Shown here: one piece after another, positions 26,009 through 34,227 of the stretch
How the letters are laid out: each line of letters begins with the position of its first letter
Numbering within the stretch: the stretch's first letter is position 1
Source of the DNA: Pandoraea apista
GTDB taxonomy: Bacteria > Pseudomonadota > Gammaproteobacteria > Burkholderiales > Burkholderiaceae
Direction: 5' to 3'
Length of the DNA: 64,000 nt
Assembly (NCBI RefSeq): GCF_001465595.2
Contig: NZ_CP013481.2
Span: 2,976,001-3,040,000, forward strand
Notes under the pieces: generated by a model
What the model was told of the DNA's origin: nothing
Databases searched by the model: none
Seen by the model: only the letters and a program-made list of their open reading frames with translations
Made by a program: the position numbers and the translations under genes

Positions 26009-26923
26009 TCATCTCTTAATCGCGCGTGTCGATGACTTCGATGCGCGCGGTTTCGATTCCAGCATTGTCACCAGCACCTTGGCGAGCGCGCTCACCATCG
26101 GGTCGGCTGTCGGCCGGTGAAAGATCGCCAGTTCGAATGTGTCGATGACCGGCAGCCCTTGCGCACGCCCCAACACCACGTGCCCCGGCAGCACCGCGCG
26201 GGGCGGCACCAGACTGATACCCATCCCGTCGGCCACCGCGCCCTGAATACCGCTCAGACTCGAGCTGGTGAAGCTGATGCGCCAGTTGCGCCCCATCGCC
26301 TCGAGCGCGTTAATCATGTCGTCGCGATACAGCCCGCGCGTGGGAAAGGTCACGAGCGGCACCGGATCGCGCCCAAACGACGGGTGCTTCGCACTATCGA
26401 TCCATGCGAGCTTTTCGGGGCGACTCGCCACCGATTCACGACTGTTGCGATGTTGCTTGACCAGCACGAGATCGAGTTCGCCATGATCGTAGCTGCCGAG
26501 CAAATCGCGGCTCAGGCCGCTCGTCACTTCGAGTTTGACCTGCGGATACTGCCGGTTGAAACGTGCGAGCACCTGCGTGGTAGTCCCTGTGGCGAAGTCC
26601 TCCGGCACACCGAGGCGTACCGTCACGGCCACGACCGCGCCCGAAAGCGCCTCGAACATCTGGTCGTTGAGCGCAAGCATTTGCCGCGCGTAGCCGAGCA
26701 GCATTTCGCCAGCATCGGTGGCGTGCACTTCGCGATTGCCACGGTCGAGCAACTGGTGTCCGACCATGTCTTCGAGGCGCCTCACCTTCTGGCTCACGGT
26801 GGACTGCGTGGAATGCAAGCGCGCCGCCGCCGTCGTGAAGCCGCCGCAGTCGGCGACCATGATGATCGAGCGCAACAGATCCAGATCGAAGAGCGGTCGA
26901 TTCGATTTTGCACTGCCAGCCAT
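26009..26923 (-). CDS. LysR family transcriptional regulator
   Basis: Regulator of 304 residues. The N-terminal helix-turn-helix reads LLRSIIMVADCGGFTTAAARLHSTQSTVSQKVRRLEDMVGHQLLDRG, followed by a substrate-binding domain from about residue 95. It is convergent with the bicupin gene and lies downstream, in the same direction, of the gamma-glutamyltransferase gene. Which neighbour it controls is not clear from position. The C-terminus is Lys/Arg-rich. Confidence 0.92.
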   Translation of the reverse strand: MAGSAKSNRPLFDLDLLRSIIMVADCGGFTTAAARLHSTQSTVSQKVRRLEDMVGHQLLDRGNREVHATDAGEMLLGYARQMLALNDQMFEALSGAVVAVTVRLGVPEDFATGTTTQVLARFNRQYPQVKLEVTSGLSRDLLGSYDHGELDLVLVKQHRNSRESVASRPEKLAWIDSAKHPSFGRDPVPLVTFPTRGLYRDDMINALEAMGRNWRISFTSSSLSGIQGAVADGMGISLVPPRAVLPGHVVLGRAQGLPVIDTFELAIFHRPTADPMVSALAKVLVTMLESKPRASKSSTRAIKR

Positions 26924-26977
26924 GTGAAGTATTTACATTGTCGATGGATGGCTGCACTTGTATCACGTGCGACGAAC

Positions 26978-27010
26978 CCCCGGCAACTGGGGTTTCCGGC
27001 GTTGCCGGGG
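26978..27010. repeat. 10-bp inverted repeat between GGT and LysR genes
   Basis: CCCCGGCAAC at 26978-26987 is inverted at 27001-27010 with a 13-base loop. It lies after the gamma-glutamyltransferase stop but lacks a T-tract; it may be a Rho-dependent end or an mRNA-stabilising hairpin. Confidence 0.45.
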
Positions 27011-27061
27011 ACGCGTCTCGCGCGACACCAAAATCATCGTCACCTGCTCGACTGCCACCGC

Positions 27062-28849
27062 TCAAAGTCCCAGCGCCCGGCCGTCGCTGCGAGGATCGTG
27101 CGCGCCGCTCATCTGCCCCTGCGGGCCAATGCGAATCGCGCCGGGATGTCCCGCCAACTGGCTTTGCGGCGGCAACGCACTCATTTCGTGTCCCCGCGCG
27201 CTCAATGCTGCGAACACACCCGCACCGGCGTCCTGTTCGAGCTTGAGACTGTCGCGGCTGTCGGAGAATGTCTTGCCCAGCAAGAACCGCGGGCGGCCCA
27301 GGGCCGTCAGCGGGTCCATGCCGTAGTCGATCAGACGGGTCAGAACGGCGGCCAATGTCTGCGGCTGCCCATCGGCGCCCTGCGTGCCGTAAAGCAGTTG
27401 CGGACGCCCCTGCTTCAGATACATCCCCGGATTGAGCGTGTGGAACGGCCGCTTGCCGCCACGCAATACGTTCGGGCTGTTGGCATTGAGACTGAACGCC
27501 GCGCCCCGGTTGTGCCACAACACGCCCGTGTCGCTCAGCACCACACCGCTGCCCCAGTCGAAGTAGACCGTCTGCAACATGCTCACACAGTTGCCCTGCG
27601 CGTCAGCGGCGCCGATGTACACGGTGTCGCCCGGTTTGAACACATGCGGCCACGGCATGGCGCGATCCATGCGAATGCTGTGAGCGTGCGCGTCGAGATT
27701 CGCGCTCGCCAGAAGACGATCCACCGGCACATCGACAAAATCGGGATCGGCCACATAGCGATTGCGATCGATGAACGCCAGCTTCACCGCTTCGACCAGC
27801 ACGTGATAGTAGTCGGCGCTGCCCTCAGGCATTGACTTGAGATCGAAGCGATCGAGAATGCCCATGATCTCGAGTGTCGTCACCCCTTGCGTGGGCGGGC
27901 GCAGTCCGAGCAGTTCGCCGTCGCGATAGGCCACGCGCAATGGCACCTCCTCTCGCGCCTGCGCCCGGGACAGATCGCTGGCACGCAGCGGCGAACCGAC
28001 CTGTTTGAGGCCGGCGGCAATGCGCCCTGCCAGATCGCCTTCGTAGAACTCGCGCCCGCCATAAGTCGCGATGCGATCGAGACTCCGGGCGAGCGCCGGC
28101 TGGTAGAAGCGCTCACCGGCCTGTGGAATGCGCCCGTTCGGCATGAATACCGAGGCGAAGCCTTCCCAACCCGCCAGTTCACCTGTGCGAAACGTCTGCC
28201 AGAAGTGTTGTGACGGCGTCACCGGGAAGCCGTTCGCGGCATATTCGGTCGCCCGCGAAAACAACGACGACCACGCCTGCTGACCGCCCCACTGCGTGCG
28301 ACTGATATCGAAAGCCTTGTCCCAGATGGCGACCGTTGCCGCCGTGGTCAGTGTTGCGCCGGGGCCCCGCACCGGGATGGCGTTGCCGTAGTCCGGCACT
28401 TGTGCCGCCGCCTGCCCGATGCCGGAGAGCGTGCGTACCTTGCCGTCCCGGTCGCTGATGACCATGAAGGCGTCGCCCCCCAGACCGGTGAAATGCGGAT
28501 AGGTCACGCTCAACACCGCGCCGATGGCAATCGCCGCTTCGATGGCGTTTCCTCCATTGCGCAGCACCTCCAGCCCAGCCTCGCTCGCCAACTCGTGCGG
28601 GCTGGTCACCATGCCGCGGCTCGACTGTGCGAGACGCGGGCCGTCGTTCGTGGGGGTGCCGGGTTTGGTCCTGGCCACCGGCGCCGCCGGCGCCATCACT
28701 TCTGCCGCCGACGCAGGTAGTACGGCGCTGCCGGCCAAGGCGGCCGTGCCCATCAGAAAATTGCGCCGCGCAGTGCTGCTTGCGGCGTCGTCGGTGGCGA
28801 CCGGTGGTGTCGTCTTCAGCCCATCGGCCGCTTCTTGTGTGAACGTCAT
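27062..28849 (-). CDS. Gamma-glutamyltransferase family protein
   Basis: Ntn-hydrolase of 595 residues, made as a precursor that cleaves itself. The N-terminus carries a twin-arginine-type signal (STARRNFLMGTAALAGSA). The small-subunit start aligns at GDTVYIGAADAQGNCVSM, with Thr409 as the expected nucleophile. The second residue after cleavage is Val where E. coli Ggt has Thr. Downstream elements are NVLRGGKRPFHTLNPGM and LAGHPGAIRIG. It is the last gene of an amidohydrolase / DUF1097 / GGT operon, so it may act on a gamma-glutamyl or other amide intermediate rather than glutathione. Confidence 0.9.
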   Translation of the reverse strand: MTFTQEAADGLKTTPPVATDDAASSTARRNFLMGTAALAGSAVLPASAAEVMAPAAPVARTKPGTPTNDGPRLAQSSRGMVTSPHELASEAGLEVLRNGGNAIEAAIAIGAVLSVTYPHFTGLGGDAFMVISDRDGKVRTLSGIGQAAAQVPDYGNAIPVRGPGATLTTAATVAIWDKAFDISRTQWGGQQAWSSLFSRATEYAANGFPVTPSQHFWQTFRTGELAGWEGFASVFMPNGRIPQAGERFYQPALARSLDRIATYGGREFYEGDLAGRIAAGLKQVGSPLRASDLSRAQAREEVPLRVAYRDGELLGLRPPTQGVTTLEIMGILDRFDLKSMPEGSADYYHVLVEAVKLAFIDRNRYVADPDFVDVPVDRLLASANLDAHAHSIRMDRAMPWPHVFKPGDTVYIGAADAQGNCVSMLQTVYFDWGSGVVLSDTGVLWHNRGAAFSLNANSPNVLRGGKRPFHTLNPGMYLKQGRPQLLYGTQGADGQPQTLAAVLTRLIDYGMDPLTALGRPRFLLGKTFSDSRDSLKLEQDAGAGVFAALSARGHEMSALPPQSQLAGHPGAIRIGPQGQMSGAHDPRSDGRALGL

Positions 28850-28997
28850 GCCGTCTCCCCTCGGGATGTCATCAGTGGTCGAAGCGCGCCCGACACTGAC
28901 AAACGCTTCGTCGTTACCTCGTCAAATCGTTGTGCCGGAAACCGGTTGCATCGTTCGCCGCCGCCACGTTGTGCCAGTGCGAGGCGGCGGTCCGGCG

Positions 28998-29534
28998 TCA
29001 GACTTCTGCCTTCCAGCCCTTCCAGTGGCGTTGATGCGTGACCTCGGGTGCCGAATAGCGCTCCTTCACCCACGCGTAGACCGGACCGAGCGCGTTCATC
29101 GCCACCGCCGCGCCCAAGGCAGCGAGAGGGTCTTGTGCCACCGGGCCGAAGCCGCCGAACAACGTGGCGAAGTACGTTGCGAAACCGAAAAACATGCCCG
29201 GAATGAAGTTCAGCCCTGGGAAGACGCGAGCGAGCGCCATCATCGTGCCGTTGCCGGCGAAGAGAATCACCATCTCGGCGAGCACGAGCCCATTCCCGCT
29301 GAACTGCGTTGCCGCCTGCTTGAATCCGAGCACGATAAGGAACGCGAAGCACGACCCCACGGGCAGCGTTGCCCAGATGCGTTTGAGGTTCACCAGCGTT
29401 GGCCCGCCCATTGCGAAGGTGGCAGCCCAACTGATGAAGATCGCCCATGGCGGCAAATGCAGCGGCAGCATCGCGATCGGAATCGTGGTAACGGCCAGTA
29501 GTGAGGCAACGACTTCCGCAGGCAGCTTTTTCAT
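28998..29534 (-). CDS. DUF1097 family membrane protein
   Basis: Membrane protein of 178 residues with about five hydrophobic helices (for example VVASLLAVTTIPIAML, AIFISWAATFAMGG and FAFLIVLGFKQAA), matching DUF1097. AAGGAG precedes the ATG at 29534. It sits between an amidohydrolase and a gamma-glutamyltransferase gene in one leftward unit and may be a transporter or channel for their substrate. No experimental function is known to me for the family. Confidence 0.8.
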   Translation of the reverse strand: MKKLPAEVVASLLAVTTIPIAMLPLHLPPWAIFISWAATFAMGGPTLVNLKRIWATLPVGSCFAFLIVLGFKQAATQFSGNGLVLAEMVILFAGNGTMMALARVFPGLNFIPGMFFGFATYFATLFGGFGPVAQDPLAALGAAVAMNALGPVYAWVKERYSAPEVTHQRHWKGWKAEV

Positions 29535-29562
29535 GATTGTCTCCTTGAGTTTTATGAGAACT

Positions 29563-30834
29563 TCATTGCGCACAACAACATGAATGCCGGTGGATCTCGC
29601 AGTGATGCTGCGTCACGACCGTGATCCGGCCGCGTTTGATCACCCACAGGCGTGGCGGGATGTCGAGCAGCGCATCGGCCACTTTGAACGTATCGAGAAT
29701 AATGAGATCGGCCTGCTTGCCCACGGCGATGCCGTAGTCGTGCGAGAGTCCGATAGCGCGCGCGGCGTTGTGCGTGCCCATGTCGAGAATCGCCTGCTGA
29801 TGCTCGGGCACACCGAACTGCGCCACGTGCGCCAGAAGATTGCCGATCTGCAACATGTCCGCCTTGCCGAACGGCGTGAAGGCGTTGCGCACGTTATTGG
29901 ACGAGTACGCAACATTCACCCCCGCGTTGTGCAGCGCCTTGACGGGGGTGAGGCCGCGACGCTGGTTTTGCGTGTCCTTTCGTCCGCCGAGATAGAGGTC
30001 GGTGGCAGGCAGCGTGACGATACTGATGCCTGCCAGCCGGATCTGCTCGATCACCGGTGCGAGCTGGTCGTTATCGAGCGCACCGAGACTCGTCACGTGC
30101 CCCAGCGAGACACGTCCCTGATAGCCGGTGTCGATCGTGCGCTGCGCGATGTAGGAGATGGCTGCGAAGCGTTGGTCGCTGGTGTCGTCGGCGAAGTCGG
30201 CGTGCATGTCGATGGGCGCGTCGAAGCGCTGCGCCAACTCGAACACGATGTCGATATGCCGCTTGGTGTCTTCCCAGTTCAGTTCGTTGTATGGGCATCC
30301 GCCGACCACGTCTGCGCCCATGCGCAGCGCGTCGATCATCAACTCGTACGTGCCTTTCGACTTGAGAATGCCTTCCTGCGGAAACGCCACGATCTGCAGA
30401 TCGAGCAGGTTCTGGTATTCGTCCTTGAGCGAGAGCAGCGTCTCGACACCGATCAGTCCCTGAATCAGATCGACATCGGGATGGGCGCGAATAGCGACCG
30501 TGCCGTTTCTGATCGCCATATCGAGCACCTGACGCGAGCGATCGAGTACGTCCTCACGCTCTTGCTTGCTCTTGAGAATGCCGGTGACACGAATCGCTTC
30601 GTCGAGCGTGCCGAAACGTGCAGGCAAGCGGCGATGCAATAACGCCTTGTCCAGGTGCAAATGCGCTTCGACAAGTCCGGGAATCGCCGCCCGCCCTTGC
30701 GCGTCGATCTGCTCGTCTGCGCTGGCATCGATGCCGGGCTCCATCGCCGCGATACGTCCACCTTTGATGGCGATATCCACAAGCGGCGCATCGTCGCGGA
30801 CACATACGTTATTGATCAGCAGGTCCACATGCAT
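29563..30834 (-). CDS. Amidohydrolase family protein, cytosine deaminase-like
   Basis: Metal-dependent hydrolase of 423 residues. Key elements: PGLVEAHLHLDKALL (HxH ligands), RAHPDVD, PIDMHADFADD, SLGHVTSLGAL and VAYSSNNVRNAFTPFGKADML with the region where the catalytic Asp normally lies; here it reads Asn (SSNN), so this should be checked. The C-terminus ends with an odd Cys/His-rich tail (HHCEIHRHSCCCAQ). It heads the DUF1097/GGT operon and is a distant paralogue of the amidohydrolase at 23.8 kb. Confidence 0.86.
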   Translation of the reverse strand: MHVDLLINNVCVRDDAPLVDIAIKGGRIAAMEPGIDASADEQIDAQGRAAIPGLVEAHLHLDKALLHRRLPARFGTLDEAIRVTGILKSKQEREDVLDRSRQVLDMAIRNGTVAIRAHPDVDLIQGLIGVETLLSLKDEYQNLLDLQIVAFPQEGILKSKGTYELMIDALRMGADVVGGCPYNELNWEDTKRHIDIVFELAQRFDAPIDMHADFADDTSDQRFAAISYIAQRTIDTGYQGRVSLGHVTSLGALDNDQLAPVIEQIRLAGISIVTLPATDLYLGGRKDTQNQRRGLTPVKALHNAGVNVAYSSNNVRNAFTPFGKADMLQIGNLLAHVAQFGVPEHQQAILDMGTHNAARAIGLSHDYGIAVGKQADLIILDTFKVADALLDIPPRLWVIKRGRITVVTQHHCEIHRHSCCCAQ

Positions 30835-31059
30835 GGTGCGGTCTCCTCACGTCACAGAGTTGGGTTGAAGTGCTGGCAAGCGCCGGCCGGGTAGCGATAA
30901 ACTCGTGCCCCGTCTTCAGGGCCTGAGAGCAAGATTAGGGGCGCGCCCGCGAATGGGGCATCGGGATTTGCTGGTTTTCGTCTAAGAATTTCCCTAGACG
31001 CGGTGCAGCAATCAAAACGGGAGGAAAAGCGGCGGCCGGAGGGGATCCGGTATGCCGAT

Positions 31060-31704
31060 TCAGGCGTCAGTGCCCGCGACGATCAGGCCGTGTTCGATGG
31101 CGTAGTGCACCAGGCCCGCGGTCGACGCAATGTCCATCTTGGCGAGGATGTTGGCCTTGTGCGTGCTGACGGTCTTGGCCGAGAGCGAGAGGCAATGTGC
31201 GATTTCGTTGATACCGTTGCCCTCGACCAGCATCTGGAAAATCTGGAATTCGCGAGCGGTCAGCCGGGTGTGCGGCAACGCCTCGGCCGGTTGCTGCAAC
31301 TGACGCACGAGCTTGTCGGCGACCAGCGGCGAGACCACCGTGCCGCCACGTGCCACCCGCCGTATCGCACTCATCAACTGCTCCGACTCGGCGTTCTTGG
31401 TGAGATAACCGGCGGCGCCGGCGCGGATGGCCTGCACCGCGTATTGCGACTCGCGATACATGCTGAGCACCAGTATAGGCAGCGCCGGATAGGTTGCCTT
31501 GATCTGTGCGATGAGTGCGATGCCGCTCTTGCCCGGCATGGACATATCGAGCAGCAGCACGTCTACCGAAGCCAGGCGAAGGCGATTGAGTACATCGGCA
31601 CCGTCTACGGCTTCCGACACCACGCACATGTCGGGCGACGTGGAGATGATTTTTTTCAGGCCGTCGCGAATGATCGCGTGGTCATCGGCAATCATCACGC
31701 GCAT
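31060..31704 (-). CDS. LuxR/NarL-type response regulator
   Basis: Two-component regulator of 214 residues. The receiver domain has the acidic pair Asp7/Asp8 and the phospho-acceptor Asp53 in LLLDMSMPGKSG, with the Lys in GYLTKNAES. The C-terminal LuxR helix-turn-helix reads LTAREFQIFQMLVEGNGINEIAHCLSLSAKTVSTHKANILAKM. Its ATG at 31704 overlaps the kinase stop (ATGA), so the two are translated together. It probably controls the adjacent amidohydrolase operon; a CGTCTA...TAGACG inverted repeat lies between them. Confidence 0.93.
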   Translation of the reverse strand: MRVMIADDHAIIRDGLKKIISTSPDMCVVSEAVDGADVLNRLRLASVDVLLLDMSMPGKSGIALIAQIKATYPALPILVLSMYRESQYAVQAIRAGAAGYLTKNAESEQLMSAIRRVARGGTVVSPLVADKLVRQLQQPAEALPHTRLTAREFQIFQMLVEGNGINEIAHCLSLSAKTVSTHKANILAKMDIASTAGLVHYAIEHGLIVAGTDA

Positions 31705-32792
31705 CACCACGTCTCCCCATGCGTCACGGCGGCGGCGCGCCCCGTCGGCGAGCGCGCCGGAATGCGCACGATCACCCGTGTTCCCTGTCCCGGTGCACTC
31801 TCGATCTCGAAGGCACCGCCGAGCATCAACGCACGCTCGCGCATGCCCATCAGCCCGAGGCGCTGGCCATGTTCCGCGCGAGCCGTGTCCATGCCCCTGC
31901 CATCGTCGGTGATGCTCACGTGACAGTGACCGTCGCGCAGATCCAGCGCGACACGCACCTGCGAGGGCTGTCCGTGGCGGCTGGCATTAGTGAGCGACTC
32001 TTGCACGATGCGGAAGATAGCGGTGCTGCATTCGCTGTCGAGGCAAGCCGTGACCGACTCCGGCATCACCAGCTCGCAGGGCAGACCGTGGCGCTGTGTG
32101 AACGATTCAGTGAGCCATTCCAACGCTGCGTGCAGGCCCAACTCATCGAGGACTGCCGGTCGCAAGTCCGCCGCAATACGATGCACCGCGTCGATTGTCT
32201 CGTCGACCAGTTCCTTGAGCATCTGGATGTGTGCAGACTGATCGGCCGGCGCCGCGCCGGGTTGCGTCTCCAGATAGTTGAGCCCGAGACGCAGGCCGCC
32301 CAACCATTGCCCGAGTTCGTCGTGAAGCTCGCGCGAGAGGCGCGTGCGCTCCGCTTCGCGAACGGTTTGCAGATAGGCGGAGAGTTGACGCAATTGCGCG
32401 CGCGAGTCGAGCAATGCCATTTCGGAGCGTTTTCGGTCGCTGATGTCGCGCGAGATGCCGACGGTGCCTACGATGCGGCCCGCCGCGTCGCGAATAGGCA
32501 TCTTGACGGTATCGAACCAGCGTGGCGCACCGTCTGGGCCGGGACGGCTCTCTTCGTACCGGCGCCGCACGCCGCTCGCCACGACCGCCCGATCGGTGGC
32601 GAGATAAACTCGCCCCCATTCGGAGGACCAGACCTTGTCGGGCGTACTGCCGATGATTTCGGCTTCGGTGCGGCCGCACGCGGCCATGAAGGCGTCGTTG
32701 ACGAGGATGTAGCGCGACTCGGTGTCCTTGAGCCATGCCTGGTCCGGGATGTTGTTCAGTATCGCCCGGTGCAGTTCGCCATGCGTCTCCAC
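31704..32792 (-). CDS. PAS-domain sensor histidine kinase (HisKA_3 type)
   Basis: Soluble kinase of 362 residues with no membrane segment. A PAS domain covers about residues 6-120 (ILNNIPDQAWLKDTESRYILVNDAFMAACGRTE), followed by a coiled region and the HisKA_3 dimerisation motif RELHDELGQW with the phospho-acceptor His157. The ATPase domain has IVQESLTNASRHGQPSQV, TDDGRGMD and GLMGMRERA. The start is a GTG preceded by AAGGAG. It pairs with the overlapping response regulator; the signal is presumably a cytoplasmic metabolite or redox state. Confidence 0.93.
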   Translation of the reverse strand: METHGELHRAILNNIPDQAWLKDTESRYILVNDAFMAACGRTEAEIIGSTPDKVWSSEWGRVYLATDRAVVASGVRRRYEESRPGPDGAPRWFDTVKMPIRDAAGRIVGTVGISRDISDRKRSEMALLDSRAQLRQLSAYLQTVREAERTRLSRELHDELGQWLGGLRLGLNYLETQPGAAPADQSAHIQMLKELVDETIDAVHRIAADLRPAVLDELGLHAALEWLTESFTQRHGLPCELVMPESVTACLDSECSTAIFRIVQESLTNASRHGQPSQVRVALDLRDGHCHVSITDDGRGMDTARAEHGQRLGLMGMRERALMLGGAFEIESAPGQGTRVIVRIPARSPTGRAAAVTHGETW

Positions 32793-33207
32793 TACATCTC
32801 CTTACCTGAGCACCGGTATGCGGGACTGCCGGGACGACGCTCGCCTCACCGGGGCAATGGCGCGACGCAACAGCGTTGCAGGCTCTCCGCCGGGACATTC
32901 CCCCGATGGGAGGCACACTGTGACGTCAGCACCGTTCCGAGTTCAATATAGCCAGACCGGCGCTCGCGCGCGCCTCTAGTTTTCCCGCATATCGGATTGC
33001 TGCGGCGTTTCATGATTTTGTCTAATGACTGCGGCGCGGGGAGCCATCTTGACCCCGGCGTCTTCGCTTGCAGCGCATAAGCCCTGCTATGATCCCGGAA
33101 ATCGCATTCCCCACAGCACGCGTCGAGCCGGCCGGCGGAGGGGTTCCGACGCACCGTCTCTCGCGCGCGCAGACGCGCACACACATTCGCTACGCTGAGA
33201 CTCATAG
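32793..33207. other. Intergenic region between kinase and PAP2 genes
   Basis: This 415-base gap lies between two divergent genes. A GTCTAA element at 33020-33025 resembles one arm of the inverted repeat near 30.98 kb and could be a site for the response regulator. I see no convincing gene, RNA or terminator in it. Confidence 0.4.
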
Positions 33208-34227
33208 ATGAATGAGATCGACGCAGTCACGACATCAGGCACAACGGGGACAACGGGGACATCGGGGACAGCGACAGTCTCCGGCACGGCGGCTGGCAAT
33301 GCCCGGCCCCTTCTCACCGGCCTTTTCCTTCAGCCGAGCTTTCGCGTCGTGCTGGCGTTGCTGGCAGGCCTGGTATTGTTCGACGCGATTGCCACGCGCG
33401 CGATGGGCCTGACGCTCACCGGGCTTGGTCGCATTCTCTGGCTGACGCCAATCGCCACGATGGCGGTTCTCGCCCATTTGCTGTCGCTGCAACCGGCCTC
33501 TCGGATCAAAGGGCTCTGGGCGAAAGCCAGTGTTGTGCTTTTCTGTCTTTGTCTGCTGACGGTGTTTTCCCTCGCCGCCATAGTGCTTCAAGACACCGTC
33601 ATTTCAGCACGCTTCGATCTCGTGGACGAACAGCTCGCGGGCATCGACGCGGCATTGGGCTTTCATTGGCGTCACGCCTATCGCTGGCTCACGCGTCACT
33701 CGCAGATCTTCGAACTACTCAGGCATTGGTACCAGTTGCACGGGTGGCAGGTCACCTTGATACCGCTTCTGCTCGCGTGTAAGCAGCGCATGGACGATCT
33801 CGCCGACTATTTGCTGCTGTTTTCCGCGACGGTTGTTCTCGCCATCCTTATCTCTGCAACGATCCCTGCGTCCAACCCATACATCTATTTCGGGCAAATT
33901 GGCGCGTACGATCCCTCCGAGTGGTCTCAATTCGCCGCCCTGCACGACGGGGTGCTGCGCGTCATCGACCTTAACGATAATCAAGGCCTTATTTCCCTGC
34001 CGTCTTTACATGCGGCTCACGCCGTAGTGTTCGTCTACGTCACGCGGCATCTGCGGGGATGGAATGTCGGTTTTGGTGTCGTCAATTTCGTGATGACGAT
34101 CGCTGCCCTGCCCTTCGGCGGCCACTACCTCATCGACATTCTGGCCGGCATCGCACTGGCACTCGTAGTGATCTGGACATCACGACGCGTGAGTCCGCGC
34201 CGCACCCCGTCCCTTCATCCCTCGTAA
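33208..34227 (+). CDS. PAP2-superfamily membrane phosphatase / phosphotransferase
   Basis: Inner-membrane protein of 339 residues with about six helices. The PAP2 signature appears late: SLPSLHAAHAVVF (motif 2) and GGHYLIDILAG (motif 3, HxxxD). The layout resembles the AUR1/PAP2_3 lipid phosphotransferase-like group. The first 30 residues are a low-complexity Thr/Ser/Gly stretch encoded by 9-bp tandem repeats. The classic KxxxxxxRP motif 1 is not evident. The 3' end overlaps the convergent AAA ATPase gene by 13 bases. Confidence 0.85.
   Translation: MNEIDAVTTSGTTGTTGTSGTATVSGTAAGNARPLLTGLFLQPSFRVVLALLAGLVLFDAIATRAMGLTLTGLGRILWLTPIATMAVLAHLLSLQPASRIKGLWAKASVVLFCLCLLTVFSLAAIVLQDTVISARFDLVDEQLAGIDAALGFHWRHAYRWLTRHSQIFELLRHWYQLHGWQVTLIPLLLACKQRMDDLADYLLLFSATVVLAILISATIPASNPYIYFGQIGAYDPSEWSQFAALHDGVLRVIDLNDNQGLISLPSLHAAHAVVFVYVTRHLRGWNVGFGVVNFVMTIAALPFGGHYLIDILAGIALALVVIWTSRRVSPRRTPSLHPS
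33241..33276 (+). repeat. 9-bp tandem repeat inside the PAP2 gene
   Basis: Three to four copies of a 9-base unit (ACAACGGGG, ACAACGGGG, ACATCGGGG, ACAGCGACA) encode Thr-Thr/Ser-Gly repeats near the N-terminus. Copy-number change would keep the frame. Confidence 0.75.

Noticed and set aside
26117..27835. 572-codon rightward frame across LysR and GGT
   Set aside because: It spans two genuine leftward genes and shows no family pattern.
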